From Cyclobacteriaceae bacterium (GTDB taxonomy: Bacteria > Bacteroidota > Bacteroidia > Cytophagales > Cyclobacteriaceae): DNA of 7,502 nt. The DNA is taken from positions 1 to 7,502 of the forward strand of contig JALOMN010000273.1 in NCBI GenBank assembly GCA_025455445.1, in the 5' to 3' direction. Position 1 is the stretch's first letter. The number at the start of each line of letters is the position of its first letter. This document shows positions 1 to 5,488 of the stretch, in pieces. Both the position numbers and the translations under genes were made by a program. Under the pieces are notes generated by a model. The model had not been told where the DNA came from, did no database searches, and saw nothing but the letters and a program-made list of their open reading frames with translations.

Positions 1-177
1 CCATTCAAATGGATGCGCGCTTTATGGCGCAACCATCACCTGCATCACTACAAAGATGAACATTGTGGTTTTGGTGTGAGCTCTACCCTGTGGGATCATA
101 TATTCGGCACGATGTTCGACCTGAAGAACGAGAAAGAAGATAAAGAGAAAGTAAAAGAACTGATGTACGAGAAGTAA
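1..177 (+). CDS. Fatty acid / sterol hydroxylase family protein, C-terminal fragment
   Basis: The reading frame is open from base 1 and stops at TAA 175-177, giving the last 58 residues of a protein that begins outside the window. It contains the motif HHLHHYKDEHCGFGVSS followed by TLWDHIFGT. An HxxHH-type histidine cluster followed by a 'GvSs..WD.iFGT' signature is the classic last iron-ligand box of the fatty acid hydroxylase superfamily. These are membrane di-iron enzymes that hydroxylate or desaturate lipids, sterols or carotenoids. The tail after FGTMFDL is rich in Lys and Glu, as expected for a cytosolic end. The substrate cannot be told from this fragment. The gene converges on the minus-strand gene at 377-754, and the hairpin at 303-335 probably ends both transcripts. 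Confidence 0.85.
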   Translation, partial: PFKWMRALWRNHHLHHYKDEHCGFGVSSTLWDHIFGTMFDLKNEKEDKEKVKELMYEK

Positions 178-296
178 TGCGTTGCCAGCCTATGATTTGA
201 TAAAGCACCTGGCGCTTTCACTTACTCAATTTCTGATCAATGGAACGATTAAAATGTTCAGTAAATATTTCATTTATCACACCTAACAGAAGGGAC

Positions 297-344
297 AAAA
301 AAATCAACCTGTTGAGTCCTTCTCAACAGGTTGATACAATTTTT
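297..344. terminator. Bidirectional intrinsic terminator
   Basis: A perfect 14-bp inverted repeat (303-316 pairing with 322-335) closes over the 5-base loop TCCTT. On the minus strand the stem is followed immediately by a run of T (the complement of A297-302), making a textbook terminator for the beta-barrel gene 377-754. On the plus strand a T-run at 340-344 follows after a 4-base gap (ACAA), so it can also serve the hydroxylase gene, less strongly. The stretch 178-296 between the hydroxylase stop and this hairpin shows no gene or clear signal. Confidence 0.85.
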
Positions 345-376
345 GGCTATTAAAAATCCCGGAAATAAAGAGAGAA

Positions 377-754
377 CTATCGGTTAAGATAAAGAGAGAA
401 ACCTACGCGCAAACCAAACGAAGTGTTATCTTCTGCAATACCCAAATTCAAAGAGGGCTCAACAGCAATATTTTCAGTTATAAATGCAGCATAACCTAAT
501 TCAAAAGGAATAGAAGTTTGGCTGTCCTGGTTTTCATATTTAATCACATTAAAACCCGTACCACCAAAAAACTTTCCTTTATAATAATACCGACCGAATA
601 ACCCGAATGTGCTGATTGTGAAATCATCAAGCTTTTGGTAACCCAGATTAAGTCCAACGGTTACATTATCCATAAAGAAGTAACCGCCTTTGAGGCTCAA
701 ATCAAAAATGCTGTAATTATCTCCATTATCGGGAGATATGGATGTGAAGTTCAT
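377..754 (-). CDS. Outer-membrane beta-barrel protein, N-terminally truncated (signal peptide missing)
   Basis: The 125-residue product is made of alternating amphipathic strands with aromatic girdle residues (LSLKGGYFF, VTVGLNLGYQKL, FGLFGRYYY, FELGYAAF, FGLRVGFSLYLNR). It ends in the strand GFSLYLNR, a typical C-terminal strand of small 8-stranded outer-membrane beta-barrel proteins. Such proteins normally start with a signal peptide and a first strand. Here the frame begins at ATG 754 inside what looks like mature sequence, and in-frame codons upstream (reading T-S-N before the Met) run into a TAA at 787-785. In another frame, ATG AAA AAA at 771-763, a typical secretory start, runs only six codons to a TGA that overlaps this ATG. 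The simplest reading is a deletion of the signal-peptide region with a frame change, so the product probably cannot reach the outer membrane. Function beyond 'small barrel' is not recognised. Confidence 0.6.
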   Translation of the reverse strand: MNFTSISPDNGDNYSIFDLSLKGGYFFMDNVTVGLNLGYQKLDDFTISTFGLFGRYYYKGKFFGGTGFNVIKYENQDSQTSIPFELGYAAFITENIAVEPSLNLGIAEDNTSFGLRVGFSLYLNR

Positions 755-1009
755 ATTTGATGTTTTTTCATAATTGATAGTGGGTTAGTTGGAACGAATA
801 TACGAATTCGCATTTCCTTTGTGTTACAATGGATATGCGATGCAAAAGTGCTAAAGCATATAAAGTGATTGATTGTGTTTCCGTTAACCGGAGTATTAAT
901 ACGATGAATGTCCAGTCAGCGCAATAAATGCATTACCAGTTTTTGTGCTGCCGGTGTGCAGAAAGTAACATAACTGATTGCAAGTGCGACATACTATTCA
1001 AGCGAAGCG
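755..1009. other. Intergenic region upstream of the barrel gene
   Basis: This 255-base stretch lies between two minus-strand genes. It should hold the promoter of the barrel gene and the 3' end of the hydrolase transcript. On the minus strand TATATTCG (about 824-817) differs by one base from the Bacteroidetes -7 consensus TAnnTTTG, but no TTG element lies at the usual spacing, so the promoter is only tentative. A six-codon open frame ATG AAA AAA CAT CAA ATA TGA lies at 771-751. No convincing terminator was found downstream of the hydrolase stop and no further gene is apparent. Confidence 0.3.
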
Positions 1010-1807
1010 TTATAGCTTAACTAAAATACCGGTAAGTTCTTTCGGTTTTGTAATCATTCCATCGTGGCCAGCATCAGGCAATTTAAATAATGTAAAGCCC
1101 TTGCGTTGTGCACGTTCCGAAGCCTCTATAAACCAGGGCGAATCGGAAAGTAGAATAAAACTCTTTTGGATTTTATCGGCAACCCCGGAAACACGCACCG
1201 GCTGACCCATGGTTTTGCCCGGCTGATCAGTAAGTCTTGAATTCACCCATGCAATGTCTTTCGGATCGGTAACACCAAATCCTTTTGCATCAGTAAATGC
1301 TTTTACACGCCACGATACTTCTCCCGTGGGCGGAGACGAAGGAGGCGCGTAATCTCTGAGTGCTTTACCATCTTCCGGAAGAAACGCATCCAGGTAAACA
1401 AGTTGTCGAATGCGCCCTGGAATTTTTTCCGCAACACCTGTAATTACCATCCCCGCATAACTGTGACCCACCAGTATCACATCAGTAAGATCTTCAAATT
1501 CAAAAAGTGAAACTACATCCTGAATGTGAGTATTGAGATCGATGTTTGGATTAAGCAGATGCGATCGTTCACCGAGTCCGGTAAGCGTGGGAGTATGCAC
1601 CTCATGACCCTGTTCTCGCAAAAGCATTGTCATTTTTTGCCAACACCATCCGCCATGCCAGGCACCATGAACCAGCACGTATACATTCTTTTTCTTTGGT
1701 GTTGGGTACCCGAAGCCAGCGATTGAGTAAAGACTTAGTAAAAGAAACAGGGTGATCCTAAAGTGTTTTGGCACAGTCATGTTATGGTTTTTGATGTTTT
1801 CATCCAT
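1010..1807 (-). CDS. Secreted alpha/beta hydrolase (esterase / hydroxynitrile lyase-like family)
   Basis: The 265-residue protein has a complete alpha/beta-hydrolase fold signature. An oxyanion-hole motif HGAWHGGW lies at 47-54 and the nucleophile elbow GHSYAG at 114-119 (Ser116). A conserved strand YLDAFLP lies at 138-144, a candidate acid Asp222 in LLSDSPW, and the catalytic His248 in DAGHDGMITKP. The arrangement resembles the esterase/hydroxynitrile-lyase/methylesterase branch; the substrate is unknown. Residues 11-33 form a hydrophobic signal-peptide core (FRITLFLLLSLYSIAGFG), so export is likely. ATG 1807 gives a long N-terminal region, whereas Met10 (ATG at 1780) would give a more usual signal peptide and may be the true start; neither has a clear Shine-Dalgarno sequence. 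An out-of-frame ATG at 1803 gives a mini-frame MKTSKTIT whose TGA overlaps the Met10 codon. The gene stands alone and diverges from the fasciclin gene. All expected family blocks are present, so it looks functional. Confidence 0.88.
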   Translation of the reverse strand: MDENIKNHNMTVPKHFRITLFLLLSLYSIAGFGYPTPKKKNVYVLVHGAWHGGWCWQKMTMLLREQGHEVHTPTLTGLGERSHLLNPNIDLNTHIQDVVSLFEFEDLTDVILVGHSYAGMVITGVAEKIPGRIRQLVYLDAFLPEDGKALRDYAPPSSPPTGEVSWRVKAFTDAKGFGVTDPKDIAWVNSRLTDQPGKTMGQPVRVSGVADKIQKSFILLSDSPWFIEASERAQRKGFTLFKLPDAGHDGMITKPKELTGILVKL

Positions 1808-2009
1808 GTGTAATTATCATCTAAAATAAATTAAACGGGTAAAATAACTCATAACCCCTGTTAGCGAACGATTAGCCTGATTCGGGCTTAACGATTCGCT
1901 CCGCCATTCTTACCAATCACACCCTAAATCTTACGGCTTATGCCAGAGCGCAAAATCCTTTTAGGCTCTGTTTAGTTTTTATACGCAAACACTAAACAAT
2001 TTACATCAT
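1808..2009. promoter_or_regulatory. Divergent intergenic region with two hairpins
   Basis: This 202-base region separates the divergent hydrolase and fasciclin genes and must carry both promoters. An imperfect inverted repeat at 1863-1900 (AGCGAA...TTCGCT outer arms, TTAGCC/GGGCTTAA inner arms) could be an operator or an RNA hairpin. A second hairpin at 1944-1970 is followed by a T-rich tract and is listed separately. TAGTTTTT at 1973-1980 is one base from the Bacteroidetes -7 consensus TAnnTTTG and would leave a short leader before ATG 2010, but no matching -33 TTG was found at the right distance. The bases before ATG 2010 are A/T-rich with no Shine-Dalgarno sequence, as is common in Bacteroidota. 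Confidence 0.4.
1944..1980 (+). terminator. Terminator-like hairpin in the fasciclin leader
   Basis: CAGAGC (1944-1949) pairs with GCTCTG (1965-1970), and AAAA (1952-1955) pairs with TTTT (1959-1962) around a 3-base loop, with small internal bulges between. The stem is followed by TTTAGTTTTT at 1971-1980, the layout of a plus-strand intrinsic terminator. No plus-strand gene lies upstream. It could therefore end a small leader RNA, act as an attenuator of the lipoprotein gene starting 30 bases later, or be accidental, with the T-tract instead being part of the promoter. Only geometry supports it. Confidence 0.35.
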
Positions 2010-3419
2010 ATGAAAAACAGATTTCAATTTTTAAACATCTCCAGGCTGGCTGCCAGCATGATGATGATCGTGTTCAGCGTTGTCTTTCTGGCAAGCTGTG
2101 ACGAAGATGATAATGAAGCTCAGCCTACACAAGATATTGTGGCATTGGCGCAAGGAAATCCAAACCTTTCAACTTTGGTTGCCGCGCTCACCAAATATCC
2201 TGACCTGGTAAGCACGTTACAAGGCAGCGGACAGTTTACAGTATTTGCTCCAACCAACACAGCATTTGCATCATTATTAACCGCTATTGGACAAACCAGT
2301 CTGGATGATATTCCAGAAGACGTACTTCGTGATGTATTAGAATATCATGTAGTAAGTTCAGCAGCAGTTTTATCTACCCAGTTAACAGCAGGACCTGTAA
2401 CCACCGTAGGTGGAGAAGATATCACAGTGAGCACGTCCGGTGGAATTCGTTTCAACGGCACAGTAAGCGTTACTACTGCAGATGTACGTGCTACCAACGG
2501 TGTGGTTCATGTAATTGATGCAGTACTTGTTCCACCTTCTATCACTCCAATCGTAGGTACCATTGTGGCTCCTGCATTCTTTAACAAGAATTTCACTACG
2601 CTGATTGCCGCTGTAAAAGCAGCATCGCCAAGTGTACTTACCACTTTATTGTCCAGCACCAAGAAAACATTATTTGCACCTACCAATGCAGCGTTTGCAG
2701 CAGCAGGTATTACTACATTGCCTAACCGCGCTACATTAGATGCAGTGTTAACGTATCACGTATTAGGAGCAGAAGTGTTAGCAGCAGGTATTGCTAATGG
2801 CAGCTCAGCAGCAGCTACAGCAAATGGAAAAAGCATTTATTTGAGCAAAGGCACTGCGGGTGTGTTCATCAATGGTACAACCAAAGTGACTACAACAGAC
2901 ATTACTGCTTCTAATGGTGTAGTGCATGTAATTGACCGCACCTTGTTACCTCCAGACAAAACAATCGCACAGATTGCAACTGATTTTGCTGGCGCTAATC
3001 CAGCTCAGTTTACACAACTTGTAGCTGCCCTTGTTAAAGTTCCTGCATTATTAGATGCTGCTGGCGCAGCAGGAAACCTGACTGTTTTTGCTCCGACAGA
3101 CGCTGCATTCCAGTCTTTATACACTGCACTTAATGTGGCCAATATGAATGAATTGGAAACTAAAATTGGAAATGCAAAACTTGCCCAGGTGTTACAACAT
3201 CACATTGTAGGTGCGCGCGTATTTTCTTCTGATCTTTCTAATGGTTCAGTGACGACACTCAACCAAAATGTAACGGTTAGTGTAACCAACCTTACCATCA
3301 CAGATGCCATTTCAAGCAATCCTGCTGCGAAATTGGTACCTGCACTGTTGAACGTTCATGCAACGAATGGTGTAATTCATGTGATTGACAAAGTGTTGAT
3401 TCCACAAGGTATTTTATAG
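2010..3419 (+). CDS. Surface lipoprotein with three fasciclin (FAS1) domains
   Basis: The 469-residue product begins with a lipoprotein signal peptide (hydrophobic 13-27, lipobox FLASC, lipidated Cys30). Asp-Glu-Asp-Asp follows at once, an acidic patch resembling the Bacteroidota lipoprotein export signal that sends lipoproteins to the cell surface. Three FAS1 domains follow at about 41-175, 186-315 and 319-467. Each has the first conserved block (FTVFAPTNTAF 76-86, LFAPTNAAF 221-229, LTVFAPTDAAF 357-367), the Tyr/His-His motif (YH 112-113, YH 249-250, HH 397-398) and the second block (GVVHVID or GVIHVID at 164, 303 and 454). FAS1 proteins mediate adhesion to cells, matrix or polysaccharide; the ligand here is unknown. 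The third domain ends at the C-terminus, so no sorting tail is present. The gene appears monocistronic: its own leader lies upstream and a hairpin terminator at 3445-3477 follows. Ala/Thr/Val-rich composition is normal for this family. It looks intact. Confidence 0.93.
   Translation: MKNRFQFLNISRLAASMMMIVFSVVFLASCDEDDNEAQPTQDIVALAQGNPNLSTLVAALTKYPDLVSTLQGSGQFTVFAPTNTAFASLLTAIGQTSLDDIPEDVLRDVLEYHVVSSAAVLSTQLTAGPVTTVGGEDITVSTSGGIRFNGTVSVTTADVRATNGVVHVIDAVLVPPSITPIVGTIVAPAFFNKNFTTLIAAVKAASPSVLTTLLSSTKKTLFAPTNAAFAAAGITTLPNRATLDAVLTYHVLGAEVLAAGIANGSSAAATANGKSIYLSKGTAGVFINGTTKVTTTDITASNGVVHVIDRTLLPPDKTIAQIATDFAGANPAQFTQLVAALVKVPALLDAAGAAGNLTVFAPTDAAFQSLYTALNVANMNELETKIGNAKLAQVLQHHIVGARVFSSDLSNGSVTTLNQNVTVSVTNLTITDAISSNPAAKLVPALLNVHATNGVIHVIDKVLIPQGIL
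2130..3410 (+). repeat. Three tandem FAS1-domain coding units
   Basis: The coding units lie at about 2130-2534, 2565-2954 and 2964-3410. They are clearly homologous at protein level and retain short DNA similarity mainly over the Gly-Val-(Val/Ile)-His-Val-Ile-Asp block (around 2497-2519, 2915-2936 and 3367-3389). Elsewhere the DNA has diverged, so the duplication is old and unlikely to be a recombination hot spot. Confidence 0.8.
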
Positions 3420-3444
3420 TAGGTTAGGTTATAGGGGTTATGGT

Positions 3445-3480
3445 GAAGAAAGTCCCGCTGCAAGGCGGGACTTCTTCTTA
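3445..3480 (+). terminator. Intrinsic terminator of the fasciclin gene
   Basis: AGTCCCGC at 3451-3458 pairs perfectly with GCGGGACT at 3465-3472 over the loop TGCAAG. The stem can be lengthened by GAAGA/TCTTC at the base with one bulged A. The downstream side is pyrimidine-rich (TCTTCTT). It lies 26 bases after the fasciclin stop and isolates that gene from the kinase gene starting at 3527. Confidence 0.8.
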
Positions 3481-3526
3481 TCCTCTCAAAATCATTTATT
3501 AGTTTCGCTTCTAAATAATAATCACA

Positions 3527-4675
3527 GTGTTTCAGGTACGTTATCGTTTTATATTTATTCTGGCTCTTGCAGTCTATTCCTATTTCAACATCCGTTATAC
3601 GGTGGGTGATAGGTTATTTGACTTTGAAGTGCCTGCACTGGGATTGTTTGCGTTGCTTTTGGTTGTGGTGATGGGTGTGTGGGAACTTAACCGTATCGTG
3701 CAGAATCATCTCACAAAACTTCATCAGTTCTTTAAAAGTAAAATACATCCGCTTCTTATTTTATTTCTTTTCAGCGTAGTAAATGTTGCAGCGGTATGCT
3801 TTGTAACAATGGAAGCACTCTATCCTTTGTTGGGTCTTCCAATTCGGGTAGATGCCTCACACCTTACACTGCTAATGGCTTTTGGCTTTCGTGTCAATCT
3901 CTTTTTGAATTGTGTGAATGCGATTGTTTATTTTATGGATAAGCTGAAGAAAACACAGGTAGAGGCTGAACAACTGAAAAAGATAACAGCCGAAGCTCAG
4001 TTTGAGGCTTTGCGCAATCAGATCAACCCACATTTTCTTTTTAATTGTTTCAATGTGTTATCCTCACTGGTGTATAAAGATGCAGATACCTCTGCAAAAT
4101 TTATCGGGCAGCTCTCTAATGTATATCGGTATCTTCTCTACAATCAGGATAAAAAGGTAGTTACCTTAAAAGAAGAACTTGAATTTTTAGAGTCCTATTT
4201 GTTTTTATTGAAAATCAGGTTTGGTGAAAACCTGGTCGTGCTAAATAATATTACCTGCGATACGGATAAATATTATGTGCCACCGGTTGTCTTGCAGATG
4301 CTGATAGAAAATGCAATTAAACATAATGTGATTTCAAAAAAATCTCCATTGGAAATTATGTTGAAATCGGAAAACAGTTCACTCACGGTTTCGAATAAAC
4401 TCCAGGAAAAGGAAGTAAAAGCCGAAGATGAGCCACTTGCCTCCGAACGCCTGGTTGCATTGCTTAAAGAATGTGAACCAACCATTACAATTACTGAACA
4501 AGTAGATAGTGTGGAGGGGCTGGTTCAATTTTACCAATCAGGTAAAGCTGTTGAGCTGCTGATGCTGGATATACAGCTTGCTGACGGAAAGAGCTTTGAG
4601 GCATTTAAAAAAACAGAAATAAGCACACCGATCTATACAAAAGCAGGATTTACAGAAGGCATTAGACAAGTTTAA
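3527..4675 (+). CDS. LytS-type sensor histidine kinase fused to a receiver-domain fragment (deletion product)
   Basis: Residues 1-138 carry about four hydrophobic membrane segments (near 8-21, 36-50, 74-98 and 110-137). A short coiled linker (143-158) leads into the His_kinase domain with QINPHFLFN (phospho-acceptor His169), as in LytS/YehU-type kinases. The ATPase domain starts normally with VLQMLIENAIKHN (N-box Asn262, His266, Asn267) and continues to LTVSNKLQEKEVK. Then, at about residue 298/299, the text jumps to AEDEPLASERLVALL, the start of a receiver domain (acidic Glu300/Asp301; phospho-acceptor Asp348 in LLMLDIQ). The kinase's glycine-rich ATP-lid end (normally around GIGLKNI) and the regulator's start are missing. 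After STPI (366-369) a second jump shifts the frame, and the last 13 residues are out-of-frame readout ending at TAA 4673. Start is GTG 3527; an in-frame TAA lies at 3512-3514 and no ATG is available. The fused protein probably lacks kinase activity. Confidence 0.75.
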   Translation: MFQVRYRFIFILALAVYSYFNIRYTVGDRLFDFEVPALGLFALLLVVVMGVWELNRIVQNHLTKLHQFFKSKIHPLLILFLFSVVNVAAVCFVTMEALYPLLGLPIRVDASHLTLLMAFGFRVNLFLNCVNAIVYFMDKLKKTQVEAEQLKKITAEAQFEALRNQINPHFLFNCFNVLSSLVYKDADTSAKFIGQLSNVYRYLLYNQDKKVVTLKEELEFLESYLFLLKIRFGENLVVLNNITCDTDKYYVPPVVLQMLIENAIKHNVISKKSPLEIMLKSENSSLTVSNKLQEKEVKAEDEPLASERLVALLKECEPTITITEQVDSVEGLVQFYQSGKAVELLMLDIQLADGKSFEAFKKTEISTPIYTKAGFTEGIRQV

Positions 4676-5096
4676 ACGTATGTCGAAGCCACAAACAATT
4701 GGAGCGGATGAAGTTAAAATGCTCAATGAATTTCTTCGGAAATCTGCACGAAATTATCGCGAACGGTTCTTAATAAAGGCAGGTAATAAACTACAGTTTA
4801 AACAAGTAAACGACACTGCCTATTTTTATGCCGATGGAAAAGCCACCTATCTCGTAACCAAAAAAGAAAACAGAAAGCATTTGATTGATCATACGCTTGA
4901 AGATCTGGAGTCGACATTGGATCCCAATCAGTTCTTCAGAATCAGTCGCAGGTTTATAATACACATTGAAAGCATTTTGGAAGTCAAAGGACTTATTAGT
5001 TCTAGATTAGAAATAAAATTGAATCAACCATGCGATCAGGAATTATCGGTAAGCCGTGAAAAAGCCAAGGCATTTAAAAGTTGGCTCGATCGATAA
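4421..5096 (+). pseudogene. Remnant of a LytTR-type response regulator gene
   Basis: This interval unites the two surviving parts of one ancestral regulator. Bases 4421 to about 4633 encode the front of a receiver domain (AEDEP acidic pocket, helix ASERLVALLKE, strand LLMLDIQLADG) in the frame of the upstream kinase. From about 4635 the homology continues in another frame, reading IQKQDLQKALDKFKRM and then into the LytTR domain. Between STPI and IQKQ a normal receiver carries roughly 25 residues (beta4 Thr/Ser switch, helix 4, beta5 with the conserved Lys-Pro). Those are absent, so this is a deletion with frame change rather than a single-base frameshift. The start of the ancestral gene was lost in the kinase junction. 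It is expected to be inactive as a phosphorylation-controlled regulator. Confidence 0.65.
4680..5096 (+). CDS. LytTR DNA-binding domain protein (C-terminal part of a response regulator)
   Basis: This 138-residue frame begins at ATG 4680, in the run KFKRM-SKPQ that normally joins the receiver to the DNA-binding domain. The LytTR domain spans about 28-137: RFLIKAGNKLQF, then VNDTAYFYADGKATYLVT, HLIDHTLEDLESTL, and the signature DPNQFFRISRRFIIHIESI, ending with LSVSREKAKAFKSWL. LytTR domains bind short direct repeats upstream of target genes, and in Bacteroidota they pair with LytS-type kinases such as the one upstream. The ATG probably was an internal Met of a longer regulator. If translated now, possibly by coupling because the kinase-fusion stop lies only 4 bases before it, it would yield a free DNA-binding domain without phosphorylation control. 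The domain itself looks complete. Confidence 0.8.
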   Translation: MSKPQTIGADEVKMLNEFLRKSARNYRERFLIKAGNKLQFKQVNDTAYFYADGKATYLVTKKENRKHLIDHTLEDLESTLDPNQFFRISRRFIIHIESILEVKGLISSRLEIKLNQPCDQELSVSREKAKAFKSWLDR

Positions 5097-5127
5097 TTAG
5101 TTTTATTTTCGTTGTCAAATAGTTGGT

Positions 5128-5478
5128 ATGAAGTGGCTTTTAGTTGGTGCTATTCTTTTCCTGTCGATAATTGCAAAAGGACAGGAGCGAACACAGGCAG
5201 ATGTAGATTCTCTGAAAAATGAGATTTTAAAACTCCGCACAGATGTCGACCAGATTCAATTAAATCTGGATGTCTCACAAAAGAAATTTAAAAAGGGGAT
5301 TTTAGTCGCCACCATAGGCTACTCTGTTACAATTGCGGGAGGCCTTATGCTGGGAAGAAAATATGATGATGCCGGAAAAGTGTTGTTGGTAACGGGCGGC
5401 ATCACGGGCATCACCGGCACATTTATGATGGTGGATGCGTTTAAGTACCTCAACAGGAAGAACAAGAGATCCCCTTAG
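5128..5478 (+). CDS. Small membrane protein with signal peptide and coiled coil
   Basis: The product has 116 residues. Residues 1-18 are a cleavable signal peptide (MKWLLVGAILFLSIIAKG, then Gln-Glu). Residues 24-53 form an acidic/basic heptad-like helix (DVDSLKNEILKLRTDVDQIQLNL), probably a coiled coil. Two hydrophobic glycine-rich segments follow at about 57-76 and 82-104, and the tail is basic (NRKNKRSP). I do not recognise a named family. It is likely an inner-membrane protein with a short periplasmic coiled coil. It lies 31 bases after the LytTR gene on the same strand, so it may have shared that operon, and it converges with the glycosyltransferase gene with only 10 bases between stops. 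No sign of damage. Confidence 0.75.
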   Translation: MKWLLVGAILFLSIIAKGQERTQADVDSLKNEILKLRTDVDQIQLNLDVSQKKFKKGILVATIGYSVTIAGGLMLGRKYDDAGKVLLVTGGITGITGTFMMVDAFKYLNRKNKRSP

Positions 5479-5488
5479 AGGATTTTAA

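Noticed and set aside
978..1205. Plus-strand open frame of 75 codons
   Set aside because: It lies mostly antisense to the well-supported hydrolase gene and has no recognisable protein features; it is a shadow frame.
2130..3410. Fasciclin repeats as a recombining variable adhesin or phase-variation cassette
   Set aside because: The three units are well diverged at DNA level, with no long identical tracts or invertase sites nearby.
4673..4682. Programmed ribosomal frameshift linking the kinase fusion to the LytTR gene
   Set aside because: No slippery heptamer with a downstream structure is evident, and joining the frames would still leave about 25 essential receiver residues missing.
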